From Streptomyces marianii (lineage in GTDB: Bacteria > Actinomycetota > Actinomycetes > Streptomycetales > Streptomycetaceae), in NCBI RefSeq assembly GCF_005795905.1, contig NZ_VAWE01000001.1, positions 248,001-312,000 on the forward strand: a stretch of 64,000 nucleotides of DNA, written 5' to 3'. Below the pieces are notes generated by a model that saw only the letters and a list, made by a program, of their open reading frames with translations, made no database searches and was not told the DNA's origin. This document shows, in pieces, positions 16,357-25,386 of this stretch. Numbering within the stretch: position 1 is the first letter of the stretch; the number at the start of each line of letters is the position of its first letter. Made by a program: the position numbers and the translations under genes.

Positions 16357-16908
16357 TCACGGGGCGGGGATCTCGAGCACGCCCTCGTCGTAGTCGACGG
16401 TGATCGAACCGAAGTCGCTGAGCACATCCGAACCGAGCAGCCCCTGAATGCCGTCGCCTCCTCTCGGCGGCCCCAGGTCGATGACCGCGACCTCCGCCGG
16501 GTCGAGAACGATGCTTCCGAGTTCCCAGCGTTCCACCCGGGCGACCGGTACCTGTCCCGCGTCGAGGATCCCGCTCACCACGCGTTGTTCGCCCGTGCGC
16601 TCCAGACCGGCCCGGTCCGCCACGTCGTCGTCGACGACGCTTATGGAGGCGCCAGTGTCGAGAGCGAACAGGAACGGACCTGTGCCTTCGATGCTCACCG
16701 GGACGAACGCGAGCGTCCGGCCACCCTCCTCCGCGACCCTGAGCGGCACCTCGCGCGTCACTCCCGGCGAGCGCTGTGCCGCACCGCGGTCTCCGCGGTC
16801 CTCGTACACCAGGCAACCGATGAGCAGCAACGGAGCCAGAAGCGCCACGACGAATCGCAGCCTGCGCAGGGGCGTGGGCCCGGACGCTGCGGTCTCCCAC
16901 ATGTCCAT
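16357..16908 (-). CDS. Retropepsin-like aspartic protease, putative lipoprotein
   Basis: 183 residues. An N-terminal hydrophobic stretch ends in a lipobox-like LLIGC (Cys32), so the protein may be lipid-anchored outside the cell. The protease motif is FLFALDTGASISVVDDDVAD with catalytic Asp84 in DTG, and the later LLGSDVLSDFGSITVDYDEG is typical of single-lobe retropepsin-like proteins that act as dimers. Substrate unknown. Confidence 0.8.
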   Translation of the reverse strand: MDMWETAASGPTPLRRLRFVVALLAPLLLIGCLVYEDRGDRGAAQRSPGVTREVPLRVAEEGGRTLAFVPVSIEGTGPFLFALDTGASISVVDDDVADRAGLERTGEQRVVSGILDAGQVPVARVERWELGSIVLDPAEVAVIDLGPPRGGDGIQGLLGSDVLSDFGSITVDYDEGVLEIPAP

Positions 16909-17116
16909 GCGTTCGGAGTCCCCGCGCTACGGCCACGTAAACGGGCGCTCGGCTTTCATGTGCGTTCGCGAACGGACCGACCCCACGCTGGGGATCGGGC
17001 TCCGCCTCCGTATATCAGGCATCGGAGATGAACAGCTCAGTCCATGATCACAGTTGCGTTTCGTCCCGGATTCGTCGGGTAGTCGCCGAAGAAGTCCGAA
17101 TGAGGAGGTGAGAGCG

Positions 17117-17431
17117 GTGATCGTGCTGGGATTCCTGCTGGCACTGACCGCCGGCGGGTTCGCGGCCATAGGGGTCGCGGAGAACTTCCAGGGTGGCTCG
17201 CAATACGCGGTGGAGATCTTCGGCAACCAGATCGCGACGCTCGGCCCGTCAGGGCTGTTCCTGTCCGGTGTGGCGCTGACACTGATCTTCTGCCTGGGGC
17301 TGGCGATGGCAGCTGCCGGACTCAAGCAGCGCAGGCGCGTACGGAGGGCTCTCTCCTCCACCGCTCCGACGGAACCGGAGGCGCCGCGGTCACAGCCGGC
17401 ACACCGGCACCGCAGGCTCCTCGGCCACTGA
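17117..17431 (+). CDS. Small two-helix membrane protein, unknown
   Basis: 104 residues from GTG 17117, chosen because GGAGG lies eight bases upstream; longer in-frame starts exist. Two membrane helices (VIVLGFLLALTAGGFAAIGV and FLSGVALTLIFCLGLAMAAA) flank a loop containing NFQGGSQYAVEIFGNQIATL. The tail is basic, then Pro/Ser-rich and His-rich at the end. It precedes the S2P-like protease gene in the same orientation with a gap of about 100 bp. I do not recognise a named family. Confidence 0.65.
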   Translation: MIVLGFLLALTAGGFAAIGVAENFQGGSQYAVEIFGNQIATLGPSGLFLSGVALTLIFCLGLAMAAAGLKQRRRVRRALSSTAPTEPEAPRSQPAHRHRRLLGH

Positions 17432-17534
17432 CCGGGCCGCGCAACGCCGAGAACCCGGTTCCGGGCAGGGACGCGCCCCCGCTCTCTCGCGGTGCGGAGC
17501 CGACGCACAAGACCGGGGCAGAGAGGTGGCTGGT

Positions 17535-18680
17535 GTGCGAGCGACACTCTCACTGGGGCAGGTGCGCGGTATTCGGGTGCGCGCGCACTGGAGCGTTCTC
17601 TTCGTCTTCGCTCTGATCCTGTTCGGGCTGGCGGAAGGCGGATTCCCGGAGGCCGGTCCGGGTCGCCCGACGTGGCAGTACTGGTTCGTCTCCGCTGTGA
17701 CCTCGGTGGTCTTCCTGCTGTCACTTCTGGCGCATGAGATCAGCCATGCGCTGGTGGCTCGCCGCAACGGCGTCTGCGTCGACGACATCACCCTCTGGTT
17801 GCTCGGAGGACTCGCCCGGCTCAGGAGCGAGGCAGCCGGCCCAGGTGCCGAATTCCGCATCGCCGGCGTGGGACCTCTGGTCAGCCTCGCACTCGGCGCC
17901 GTGTTCGCCCTCACGGCCGGGCTGGCCGCCGAACTCCTCGGGGCAGGGCTCGTGGTGGAGGCGCTGGCCTGGCTGGCGGGGATCAACATCCTGCTGGCCC
18001 TCTTCAACGCCCTGCCCGCCGCGCCCCTCGACGGCGGACGGCTGCTGCGAGCTTTCGTGTGGTGGAAGACCGGAAATCGGCTGCGCGCCACTGCGGTGGC
18101 CACGGTCGCGGGACAATGCCTCGGGTGGGTGCTGGTCGGTATCGGCCTCTACCTCGTCGTCGCCGGGGCTGCGTTCAGCGGCATCTGGCTCGTCGTCATC
18201 GGCTGGTTCGTCATCGTCATGGCCACCATGGAAGGCAGCCAGGCGAGACTGCGTGAACAGCTGGGCGGAATCGCGGTGAGCGAGGCGATGACGCCCGGTC
18301 CGGAGACCGTCCCGGGGGCCGCCACCGTCAGCGACTTCCTCACCGACCCTCACTACCGCTTCCGCCACTCGGCCTTCCCCGTCGTCGACGACGGGGGTAC
18401 CGCAATCGGCCTGATCACACTCAAACGCGCCGACGCGGTCCCGGTGGAGGAACGTCCGTCCACCTCCGTCGCACGCGTCTCGATGCCGCTCCAGGAAATA
18501 CCGACACCCCACCCCCGTGACCCGCTGGCGCGGCTGGTCCCCGACCTGCAGGCAAGTCCCGCCCACCGTGCCCTCGTGCTGGAAGGCGGACGGCTGGTCG
18601 GCATCGTCACGACATCCGACATCAGCCGTGTCACCACCAGGCCGAACGCCTCGTCCCTCTGGCCGCGCAGGACCCTGTGA
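17535..18680 (+). CDS. Site-2 protease (M50) family metalloprotease with CBS domain region
   Basis: 381 residues from GTG 17535 with GAGAGG six bases upstream (17526 is an alternative). The zinc motif is AHEISHALVARRNGV (His67, Glu68, His71). The third ligand motif is FNALPAAPLDGGRLLRAFVW. About six helices precede a cytosolic C-terminal region from residue 245 on that resembles paired CBS domains (SEAMTPGPETVPGAATVSDF ... ALVLEGGRLVGIVTTSDISR). S2P-CBS proteins cleave membrane-bound regulators, often anti-sigma factors, under control of an adenosine ligand. No obvious substrate gene is adjacent. Confidence 0.92.
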   Translation: MRATLSLGQVRGIRVRAHWSVLFVFALILFGLAEGGFPEAGPGRPTWQYWFVSAVTSVVFLLSLLAHEISHALVARRNGVCVDDITLWLLGGLARLRSEAAGPGAEFRIAGVGPLVSLALGAVFALTAGLAAELLGAGLVVEALAWLAGINILLALFNALPAAPLDGGRLLRAFVWWKTGNRLRATAVATVAGQCLGWVLVGIGLYLVVAGAAFSGIWLVVIGWFVIVMATMEGSQARLREQLGGIAVSEAMTPGPETVPGAATVSDFLTDPHYRFRHSAFPVVDDGGTAIGLITLKRADAVPVEERPSTSVARVSMPLQEIPTPHPRDPLARLVPDLQASPAHRALVLEGGRLVGIVTTSDISRVTTRPNASSLWPRRTL

Positions 18681-19389
18681 CCAGGCCGTGCACCTCACGC
18701 ACGAACGCCGCGCCCACTCGCGACTCCCATCGCAGGAGGCGTACGCCCCAGGGCCAATGCCCGATGCCTTGGTGATACGGCTTCCCGGCCACCGCACGTC
18801 GTGAGGCAACACGCCCACGGAGCCTGCACGGCTCGCCGTCGGACAGCAACCGCCTGCAACAGCCCTACGCTACGTCTCCCACCAGGCAACGACAGGGCCG
18901 GTCGGCGGAGCGAGTCCCCGCAGACGTCAGTACCCGTCGCGCACCCTCCCCTGCCCCTCGGGCCACCCCTGGGCCGGAATCCGCAATCCGCAATCCGAGC
19001 GAATCACATACGACCGGGTGCAAGTACCACTGGCCCATCGCACGGCAAAGGGCATCAGTGGGCTCCCGGTCTGCTGTTCCCTGCAGCACTTCGGCCGTAT
19101 TGCGCTGTGCCACCGTGGCCCCCTCGCTTCTGCCCGCCGGCTTCAGGAAGAAGCCGCCAAGCACTCACCGTCGCAGATCCGTTCCGGGAGATGACTCCGA
19201 CACGCTGCCGGATGCCACGGCTCGGATCCGATCCCCACCGGGGCGCCAACCGTGAACGGCACAGGTGCAGCAGAACGTGCATCACGGCCCACGCGTCTCG
19301 CGGCCTCGGCGGTCCGCCCCTGTGGCACGCTCCCCCGGCCCGTGCTGAGCTTGCTCCGAGACCGGTCGGGCCCCGGCCGACGAGCGAGC
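18681..19389. other. 709-bp stretch without a supported gene
   Basis: Long frames exist on both strands but their translations are Pro/Arg/Ser-rich with no recognisable domain and no ribosome sites. No hairpin or IS end was noticed. It lies between the S2P gene and a universal-stress-protein-like remnant and is probably decayed sequence. Confidence 0.4.
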
Positions 19390-19700
19390 CCCTGATCACG
19401 GGATTGGGAGATGAGTCAACGGGGCCCGATCCCGACGTGGCAGATGCGGTGCTCGTCGGGGCGGCCGATGCCGAGGGGCAGGCAGCGCTGGCCCATCGGG
19501 CTGCGGAGGAAGCGAACCATCGTGGAGCAGGCCTGTTCGTCATACATGCGGCCGAGTGGCCCATGCCTGCGGCCGTGCAGCCCCCACTCGCCGTGCCCAT
19601 GCAGACCGACTGCTTCGAGCGGGGCGGGGTGCGGAAGAGTACGCTCACCAGGCCGCGGCGCTCGTCGACGTTTCCACCCTGTCGACCGAAGGAGGCGACG
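19390..19700 (+). pseudogene. Universal stress protein-like remnant
   Basis: One plus frame reads ADAEGQAALAHRAAEEANHR and GAGLFVIHAAEWP, the first strand-helix-strand of UspA domains. Another frame, further on, gives GAEEYAHQAAALVDVSTLS, like the following helix. The ATP-binding GxxGxG loop is absent and the frames do not connect, so the gene is broken. The 3' end overlaps the DUF3040 gene on the other strand. Confidence 0.4.
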
Positions 19701-19920
19701 GTGAGCGGGCGGCCGCGCACGCCATCAGGCCGACCGTTGGCAGGCTGACGAGTGCCAGGGCGAGCACGGACCAGTCCAAGTGCTTCCGCGGCCCAGGGTC
19801 GTCCGGGACATCGCCGCAGAATTGCTGGTTGAGCAGATCCATGCGCGCATCCAGGTCAGGGGCCTCTCGTGCGAGGCATCGCTCGATCTCGGTCAGCATG
19901 TCGTGCTCGTACGACTCCAT
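19645..19920 (-). CDS. DUF3040 family small membrane protein
   Basis: 91 residues starting MESYEHDMLTEIERCLAREA. The second of two close ATG codons (19920) is chosen because GAGG lies eight bases ahead; 19926 is possible. The N-terminal helix xxLxxIExxLxxExPxL is the DUF3040 signature, and one membrane segment follows (VLALALVSLPTVGLMACAAA). The family is confined to actinobacteria and has no known function. Confidence 0.75.
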   Translation of the reverse strand: MESYEHDMLTEIERCLAREAPDLDARMDLLNQQFCGDVPDDPGPRKHLDWSVLALALVSLPTVGLMACAAARSPSPPSVDRVETSTSAAAW

Positions 19921-20142
19921 GGGCATCGCCTCACGCGTCGGCGAGGCCCGACGGCGCCGGACTCGCAGGCCATGACTCTCCCGCGGTACTGCGGGTAGCC
20001 CGCAGGGCTTGGCCCATGCTGGAAACGCTCTCTGAGATCCCCGCCTCACTCCGGCGCTGCCTCACGCGTTCTTCACCGCGCCTTGCCGAGCAGATCAACA
20101 GGAGCGAAGATCGCGGGGTATCGAAACCAAAGGGGAGGCGCT

Positions 20143-20946
20143 GTGAGTTTGGGAACGGTGGCGGTAACGGGGGCGGCAGGCGCCATCGGCTCCGTGGCCC
20201 GGGAGGCGCTGCGAGGCGAGGCGGCGCGCCTGGTGCTGCTCGATCGCGCGCCGCTCCGTCAGGAGAGCGCGAACGAGGATGTGCGCACGGTGGATCTGCG
20301 GGACGCCGCCGCGGTGGAGGCGGCCCTCGCGGGAGCCGATCGGGTGCTGCACCTGGGCGGTCTCCCCGACGAGGCGCCCCTTGCCGCTCTACTCGAAACC
20401 AACGTGCTCGGCACGCACCACGTCCTTGAGGCCGCGCGGCGAACAGGAATCAAGCGGGTGGTGCTGGCCAGCAGCAATCGAGTGACCGGCTTCTACCCTG
20501 CCGAACACCTCACCGGTCCAAAGGAACCGGTACGTCCTGACGGTCTCTACGGGGTGAGCAAAGCCGCCGTCGAAGCGCTCGGGCGACTGTATGCCGACAA
20601 GTTCGGTCTGTCGGTCGTCTGCTTGCGCATCGGCAGCTTCGAACGTCAGCCCACCGAGCCCCGGCACCTCGCCACCTGGCTGAGCCCGCGCGACGCCGTC
20701 GGCTACATCCGGGCCGCCCTGTGCGAAACACCCTCCACCCGCTTCGCCACCGCGTACGCCGTCTCCGGCAACACCCGCCGATTCTGGGAACTCCCCGACC
20801 CGGCGGAACTGGCCTACACCCCCGTCGACAATGCCGAACTCCATGTCTCAGCCGTTCCCGCAGCGAACTCCCCGACCGACCCGACCGCGCCCCAGGCCGG
20901 CCCCTACGCCCTCGCCGAATACACCCTCAAACATCTCCGACCATGA
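20143..20946 (+). CDS. NAD-dependent epimerase/dehydratase, uronate dehydrogenase-like
   Basis: 267 residues from GTG 20143 with GGGGAGG upstream; the longer frame from 20083 is not supported by a ribosome site. Rossmann motif VAVTGAAGAIGSVAREALRG. The active-site block is VVLASSNRVTGFYP with the Ser, then DGLYGVSKAAVEALGRLYAD with YxxxK. RIGSFERQPTEPRHLATWLS matches bacterial uronate dehydrogenases, which oxidise galacturonate or glucuronate to aldarolactones. No aldarate-pathway genes lie nearby, so the substrate is a guess. Confidence 0.85.
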   Translation: MSLGTVAVTGAAGAIGSVAREALRGEAARLVLLDRAPLRQESANEDVRTVDLRDAAAVEAALAGADRVLHLGGLPDEAPLAALLETNVLGTHHVLEAARRTGIKRVVLASSNRVTGFYPAEHLTGPKEPVRPDGLYGVSKAAVEALGRLYADKFGLSVVCLRIGSFERQPTEPRHLATWLSPRDAVGYIRAALCETPSTRFATAYAVSGNTRRFWELPDPAELAYTPVDNAELHVSAVPAANSPTDPTAPQAGPYALAEYTLKHLRP

Positions 20947-21533
20947 GGTTCACATCCATCGCCGTGATGTGTGCCCGCAGCACCTTCTGCCGAGGAACGA
21001 CGAGCAAGGCCCTGGCACCTGCCGCCCAGCGCCTCGGTGTCAGCGCAGGCCACCATGTCAGCGGCCCAGCTTCACCGGCAATCGATCCGGGTCGGAGGAC
21101 AGCGGCTTTGTCGGCCGGTAGCGAGAGCGTTTGTCGTCCAGGAGTGAGGGCACCTTGCGGTACGGAAGACGATGTAGCCGAGTTTCAGCAACGCCCGGTT
21201 GCCTGAATCGCCTCGGATGTCGTGCATCCGCCGGCCCGGGTGGATGCGGAGCCCGGCGGTAGGCCACGCAGGTCGGGGTGCGCGTCACGAGCAAGGCAGA
21301 CGGCGGCCCGACGCTGAGAGACGACGCCCACGTAGCAATCACGGGCATGGCAACCGCCGTCGGCCATCGCCCATCTCCTGGGCCTGGACGTCGCGACCGC
21401 CGAGGGCTACGCGGGCTGGCGGGCAAGAGGGTTGCTCCGGCCGCTTCCCTGAAAGTGGCTCAGGCTTCCAAGGCCGTCGGCCTGGTCACCCTCGGCGAGG
21501 GTGACGAGCAGATCACGCTGCATCGGACCCGGT
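20947..21533. other. 587-bp stretch without a confident gene
   Basis: Minus-strand text such as LPYRKVPSLLDDKRSRYRPT (near 21060-21170) and plus-strand IAHLLGLDVATAEGYAGWRA (near 21365-21425) look like fragments of real proteins; the latter is reminiscent of DNA-binding helices in actinobacterial integrase-type proteins. Neither extends far enough to name. Probably decayed mobile DNA. Confidence 0.35.
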
Positions 21534-21755
21534 TCATTCGCCTGCGGTGTCCTCGGGCTCCCAGCGCAACAGGTCACCCGGCTGGCACTCGAGCACCTCA
21601 CAGAGCGCGGCGAGCGTCGCGAAGCGCACCGCCTTGGCGCGGCCGTTCTTGAGCACTGCCAGGTTGGCGGGCGTGATCCCGACGCGGACCGCGAGGTCTC
21701 CCACGGACATCTTCCTCCTGGCCAGCATCACGTCGATGTCGACGGCGATCGGCAT
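21534..21755 (-). CDS. XRE-family (Cro/CI-type) transcriptional regulator
   Basis: 73 residues, MPIAVDIDVMLARRKMSVGD and then a helix-turn-helix VRVGITPANLAVLKNGRAKA followed by LEVLECQPGDLLRWEP-type ending (here LCEVLECQPGDLLRW). It is the compact single-domain YozG/HTH_26 kind. Its ATG shares one base with the stop of the DUF2975 gene (TGATG), so both are made from one transcript. It probably binds the perfect palindrome upstream of the operon (inference). Confidence 0.88.
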   Translation of the reverse strand: MPIAVDIDVMLARRKMSVGDLAVRVGITPANLAVLKNGRAKAVRFATLAALCEVLECQPGDLLRWEPEDTAGE

Positions 21756-22246
21756 CAGATCACCTCGTCCAACTCGGCCTGCATCTGCGCTGCTTCACCG
21801 TCGCGTGTGATGGCCTGGGCAAGCAGCATCCGCAGCACGAGCACGATGAGCGCGGCCCCCAGGATCCCCACGCCAACCCCACCCATGATGACGGTGACAC
21901 CCGGGTCATCCCGCTGGCCCGGCGCGTTGATGGCTGTGACCGCGAACCACACGAGGGCAGCCGCCACGATCCCGCCGATCACGCCGTCCACGTAGCGGAA
22001 CGCGGCATGGGAGAACACGGTTCCGCGTCGCACCATCGCCGCCAGTCGCCATACGCAGACCAGGACGGCCTGGACCGACACCAGGCCCAGGATCGTGATC
22101 ACACGGAGTGGGGTCAGCGGGAGCGACCCGTCCTCCGGGTCGCTCCCGCCGACCAGGGCCCACACCATTCCTGCCTGCACGAACAAGGTGCCGACGAGCA
22201 CCACCACGAGCACGGCGCGCAGCGCACCCACGGCCAGCTTTCCCAT
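21755..22246 (-). CDS. DUF2975 membrane protein
   Basis: 163 residues from ATG 22246, which has AAGGG six bases upstream; the longer frame to 22444 runs through the palindrome and is not credible. Four membrane helices: AVGALRAVLVVVLVGTLFVQ, ITILGLVSVQAVLVCVWRLA, VIGGIVAAALVWFAVTAINA and VGVGILGAALIVLVLRMLLA. DUF2975 genes are regularly paired with a tiny XRE regulator as here. The pair is of unknown function and may be an autoregulated membrane/regulator module. Confidence 0.85.
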   Translation of the reverse strand: MGKLAVGALRAVLVVVLVGTLFVQAGMVWALVGGSDPEDGSLPLTPLRVITILGLVSVQAVLVCVWRLAAMVRRGTVFSHAAFRYVDGVIGGIVAAALVWFAVTAINAPGQRDDPGVTVIMGGVGVGILGAALIVLVLRMLLAQAITRDGEAAQMQAELDEVI

Positions 22247-22276
22247 GACACACCCTTTCATCGACTCGCGATGGAA

Positions 22277-22297
22277 ATCTATCGAATATCGATAGAT
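22277..22297. promoter_or_regulatory. Perfect 21-bp palindromic operator
   Basis: ATCTATCGA-ATA-TCGATAGAT: 9-bp perfect arms with a 3-bp centre, 30 bp upstream of the DUF2975 start. It is AT-rich against a very GC-rich background, as expected for a regulator site overlapping a promoter. The obvious candidate binder is the XRE protein encoded second in the operon. Confidence 0.75.
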
Positions 22298-22595
22298 AAA
22301 GCAAGGGCTGGGACGGAGGGCAGGGGCGGCGGTTTCGCACCAGGCGCAAGGCCGCCGTCTCCTTCCCATGGCATGGCGTGCACGCAAAGGTTTCCGATCT
22401 CCCCGAAGTCGGCCGCGCTTGGCCACAATGGGACGCCCGACCATGCCGAAGCCTTGGGATGCCGGTGGAGACAGCGCCCCGGGGACGCCGTTGATGGCGA
22501 TCGACCGCTCTGCGGACGCCTCACCTCACTCCTGGTGCGACTACCTCTGGAACCTCTGGGAAATAAACGGCAATTCGCCTACACCAAGCGCCCTC

Positions 22596-23948
22596 TCAGA
22601 ACAGCGCCAGGCCCTCACTGCTGGTGTCCGCAATGACCGGAGCGACCCGGGTGGGGAGGCCGTCCAGGCTGTCGGGCCCGGCCGCGGCGGCCACGGCAGG
22701 GGCTGCCTCCGTCAGCCAGATGCGGAATCGCTCGGCGGCTTCGCGGTAGGGGACCCTTGCCAGGACGCGGTGCTCGCCGGAGGGGCAGAAGTCGACGGCG
22801 ACGGTGAGCAGGCAGGAACGGGGCGCGTTCTGGCTTCCGGTCCAGGACACGCGCAGCACACCGCAGGGTGTGCGCCCGCGGGAGCGGCGGGGGTCGCGGT
22901 GGGCCGGGCGCAGTGATTGGCAGGCTATGCGGGCGGTCCAGGCAGCGAGGTGCGGCAGCGGCAGGGTGGTGCGAGCGCGGCAGCCGGGGCAGCGGTGCCA
23001 GTGCTGGAGCCAGTCGGCCGTGTGGGTCTGGAAGAGGCGTGTGTAGTGGTCGGCCACGCGGATGTCGTTGCGGTACAGGTGGTCGGGGCGTTCTTGTGCG
23101 TTGCAGGAATGGCAGACGGGGGCGCGGACGTAGGCGTGTTCGTGGCAGTGGTCGAGTACGGCGGCGGGTGCGGTGCGGCAGACGGCGCAGGTCCACCCGG
23201 CCACCTTGCGGGAGATACCGGCTCTCCGGCTGAGTACCGAGTACAGCTGGCCTTGCAGTTCCCCGTTGTACGCGCGCGGTGGGCTGGTTGGGCCGTCGGG
23301 GCCCGTCGTCTGCCGGCCGCCAGCCGCCGGGACCTGCCCGGAACGGGAGGGCGGCCCGGCGGCGGCCGCACCCTCCCGTCGGGTGAGCGCGGCTTGCAGC
23401 CACCGCGTTTCGGCGTGCTCGGCGGCGTCCAGCAGCCTGACCACGGCGCGCGGCAGCCACCATGTCCGCGCCGTATCGTCACGGGTTTGCTCCACGAATA
23501 CCCGCCGCCAGTCGACCCCCGCCAGATGGCATGACCGACCGCCTTCACGGCGTGCCCGCTCGGGATCGCCCAACTCCTGCAGCTCCCGGGTGACGCGCCG
23601 GCGCCAGCCCAGCGTCATCCCCTCCATGTGCTCTTGCTTCGGCGCGCCACGGAACGGACCGATGCGGACCAGGTCCCGGACGTCCATCTCCACCGCGTTC
23701 AGTTCCGCTGCCGCCCGGCGCACCTCCCTCTCCGGAACACCCCATGGACCGCCGCCACTCACCTTCTCCGTCGCCACCACACGGCCACCGAGCAGGACGT
23801 ACCCCGCGTGGGCATCGGCAGGAAAGCAGGTCAACGCCGCAGACACCGTCGGCACGGCGCTGCCGGCCGTCGAGCCAGCCCACAGTGCATCCGCGGCATC
23901 CAAAGTGATCAGGCCGCCGCTGCGCCCCGGGATGACACGCTCTGACAT
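22596..23948 (-). CDS. Endonuclease VII-type (His-Me finger) nuclease domain protein
   Basis: 450 residues. The nuclease motif lies near residues 255-285: TCAVCRTAPAAVLDHCHEHA followed by YVRAPVCHSCN. Two CxxC pairs bind zinc and DHCH supplies the catalytic His, as in recombination endonuclease VII domains. A further CPGC pair follows (HWHRCPGCRARTTLPLPHLA). The first 240 residues contain no named domain but are coding by codon use, and the last 100 form an unknown region ending in SSEGLALF. Stand-alone copies of this domain are common in actinobacteria and phages. Role unknown; DNA cleavage is probable. Confidence 0.8.
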   Translation of the reverse strand: MSERVIPGRSGGLITLDAADALWAGSTAGSAVPTVSAALTCFPADAHAGYVLLGGRVVATEKVSGGGPWGVPEREVRRAAAELNAVEMDVRDLVRIGPFRGAPKQEHMEGMTLGWRRRVTRELQELGDPERARREGGRSCHLAGVDWRRVFVEQTRDDTARTWWLPRAVVRLLDAAEHAETRWLQAALTRREGAAAAGPPSRSGQVPAAGGRQTTGPDGPTSPPRAYNGELQGQLYSVLSRRAGISRKVAGWTCAVCRTAPAAVLDHCHEHAYVRAPVCHSCNAQERPDHLYRNDIRVADHYTRLFQTHTADWLQHWHRCPGCRARTTLPLPHLAAWTARIACQSLRPAHRDPRRSRGRTPCGVLRVSWTGSQNAPRSCLLTVAVDFCPSGEHRVLARVPYREAAERFRIWLTEAAPAVAAAAGPDSLDGLPTRVAPVIADTSSEGLALF

Positions 23949-24328
23949 ACCGACAGGCTAACGGCAGCACCGACGTACCGACAGTCGTTGATCGACACGC
24001 TGCTGAGCAGAACGGCTACGTACCCGGCGAGCATCGCGCCGTCACCTCACGAGATCTGCCCGGCTCGACCACGGTCGGCTTCACCCGGGACCAAGGGCAC
24101 CACGAACACGGTCCCGATCACCTCCACCCTGCGCGGCTCGACCTGTACGACGGTCTGACCGGCAGGCCGGCGGCGGGGGCACGCACCTCCGCCGGCCGGG
24201 ACGAGCCCCGGCGGCTTTGCCGTCTCTTTACAACCTGCTTCGCCGCCGCCTCGTCTCTCCGCTCGATTCGTCACTGAGCCCGCCGCGTACCTGAAGCACC
24301 GGGCGAACCGAAGAAGGAGAGCGATTCG
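23949..24328. other. 380-bp gap upstream of the sortase genes
   Basis: Mostly GC-rich with no supported gene. A plus frame around 24010-24250 is open but has no start site or known domain. The last 40 bp contain GAAGAAGGAG before the 24329 ATG, a good ribosome site for the sortase companion gene. Confidence 0.4.
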
Positions 24329-24691
24329 ATGCGCCGAACAGTCCTCAGCGCCCTTGCACTTGTCTGCACCGCCGTGCCGGCGAGCACCGCGCCCGCGTTC
24401 GCGGACGGGCCGTCGCCCAGCCCGACCGCCACGGTCGCCCCGACTCCGAGCGCCGAACCGACCCGGGCGCCGACGCCCGTCCCCTCAACTCCCGGCACCG
24501 AGGCGCCCCAGGAGCCGGCCCCGGGCCAGGTCTCCGTGATTCCGAGCGGCGCGCCCGACACCGGAGTGACGGCGGTGCCTTCGGACTCCGGGGTCCAGGG
24601 CAAGCTGATCGGCGGGGGCGCAGCCGCAGTGCTCATCGCGGGCGGCGCGGCGTTCCACGTCGTACGGCGCCGGCGGGCGACCGGGGCATGA
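24329..24691 (+). CDS. Secreted Pro/Thr-rich protein with C-terminal membrane anchor, sortase companion
   Basis: 120 residues. Signal peptide MRRTVLSALALVCTAVPAST cleaved about APAFA|DG. The mature part is a Pro/Ser/Thr-rich stalk (PSPSPTATVAPTPSAEPTRA). A C-terminal hydrophobic helix KLIGGGAAAVLIAGGAAFHV and a basic tail VRRRRATGA follow. This is the layout of a cell-wall sorting signal, but no canonical LPxTG or LAxTG precedes the helix. Its stop overlaps the sortase start by 4 bp, so the two are coupled. Confidence 0.8.
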   Translation: MRRTVLSALALVCTAVPASTAPAFADGPSPSPTATVAPTPSAEPTRAPTPVPSTPGTEAPQEPAPGQVSVIPSGAPDTGVTAVPSDSGVQGKLIGGGAAAVLIAGGAAFHVVRRRRATGA

Positions 24692-25296
24692 CCCCGCTTC
24701 CCAGGCGCGCGTTCACCACCGCGGCACTGGGCTTGCTGCTCGTGGGATGCCGCGGTCACGGGGGTGGTGCGGACGCGACCGCAGGCCCGAGCGGTGCGCG
24801 ACGGCATCGGCCCTCCGTGAAGTCGGTCCAGCCCCTGCGGCGTTCGGTGCCGGTCGGGCTGCACATCCCGGCCATCGACGTGGACACCCCGGTCGTACGG
24901 CTGGGCCTGGACCCGGACGGCAGCGTGCAGGTGCCCCCGATCGCGGCGCACGACCGGGCGGGCTGGTACCAGCACTCGCCGACGCCGGGTCAGAACGGTC
25001 CCTCGGTGATCCTCGGCCATGTCACGGTCGGTGCGTACGGGGACGGCGTCTTCCGCCACCTGTCCCGCCTGCACCGGGGCGACCGGATCGAGGTGCGTCT
25101 GGAGAACCGCACGGAGGCGGTGTTCGCCGTCAGCGCCGTACGGACGGTCGCCAAGGCGGACTTCCCGGCGGACGACGTCTACGGGGACGTGAACCGCCCG
25201 GAGTTGCGGCTGATCACGTGTGGCGGACCCCGTACCGGCGACGAGTACCGCGACAACGTGATCGTCTTCGCCGAGCTGAGTGCCACTACCACCTGA
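24688..25296 (+). CDS. Class E/F-type sortase
   Basis: 202 residues. The N-terminus is basic followed by TTAALGLLLVGC, with a lipobox-like Cys21, so it may be lipid-anchored or membrane-held. Sortase core: VGLHIPAIDVDTPVVRLGLD, then SVILGHVTVG with the catalytic His, RLITCGGPRTG with the catalytic Cys, and EYRDNVIVFAEL with the Arg. Sortases join proteins to peptidoglycan. Class F members are poorly characterised in streptomycetes. The companion gene overlapping it is the likely substrate or accessory protein. Confidence 0.9.
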   Translation: MTPLPRRAFTTAALGLLLVGCRGHGGGADATAGPSGARRHRPSVKSVQPLRRSVPVGLHIPAIDVDTPVVRLGLDPDGSVQVPPIAAHDRAGWYQHSPTPGQNGPSVILGHVTVGAYGDGVFRHLSRLHRGDRIEVRLENRTEAVFAVSAVRTVAKADFPADDVYGDVNRPELRLITCGGPRTGDEYRDNVIVFAELSATTT

Positions 25297-25386
25297 CCCG
25301 CCAGCAGAACGGATCCCGGGCCCGAGGAACGTGCACCGACGGCCCGGCATCCTCTCCTCCGACAGCCCCCACGACCATGGAGAACG

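Noticed and set aside
18801..19748. 315-codon plus frame
   Set aside because: Composition is not protein-like over most of its length and there is no ribosome site. Only a short part resembles a universal stress protein, and that is annotated as a remnant.
24047..24274. Short minus frame encoding TVVQVEPRRVEVIGTVFVVP
   Set aside because: No ribosome site and no recognisable family; it is opposite another open frame of equal weight.
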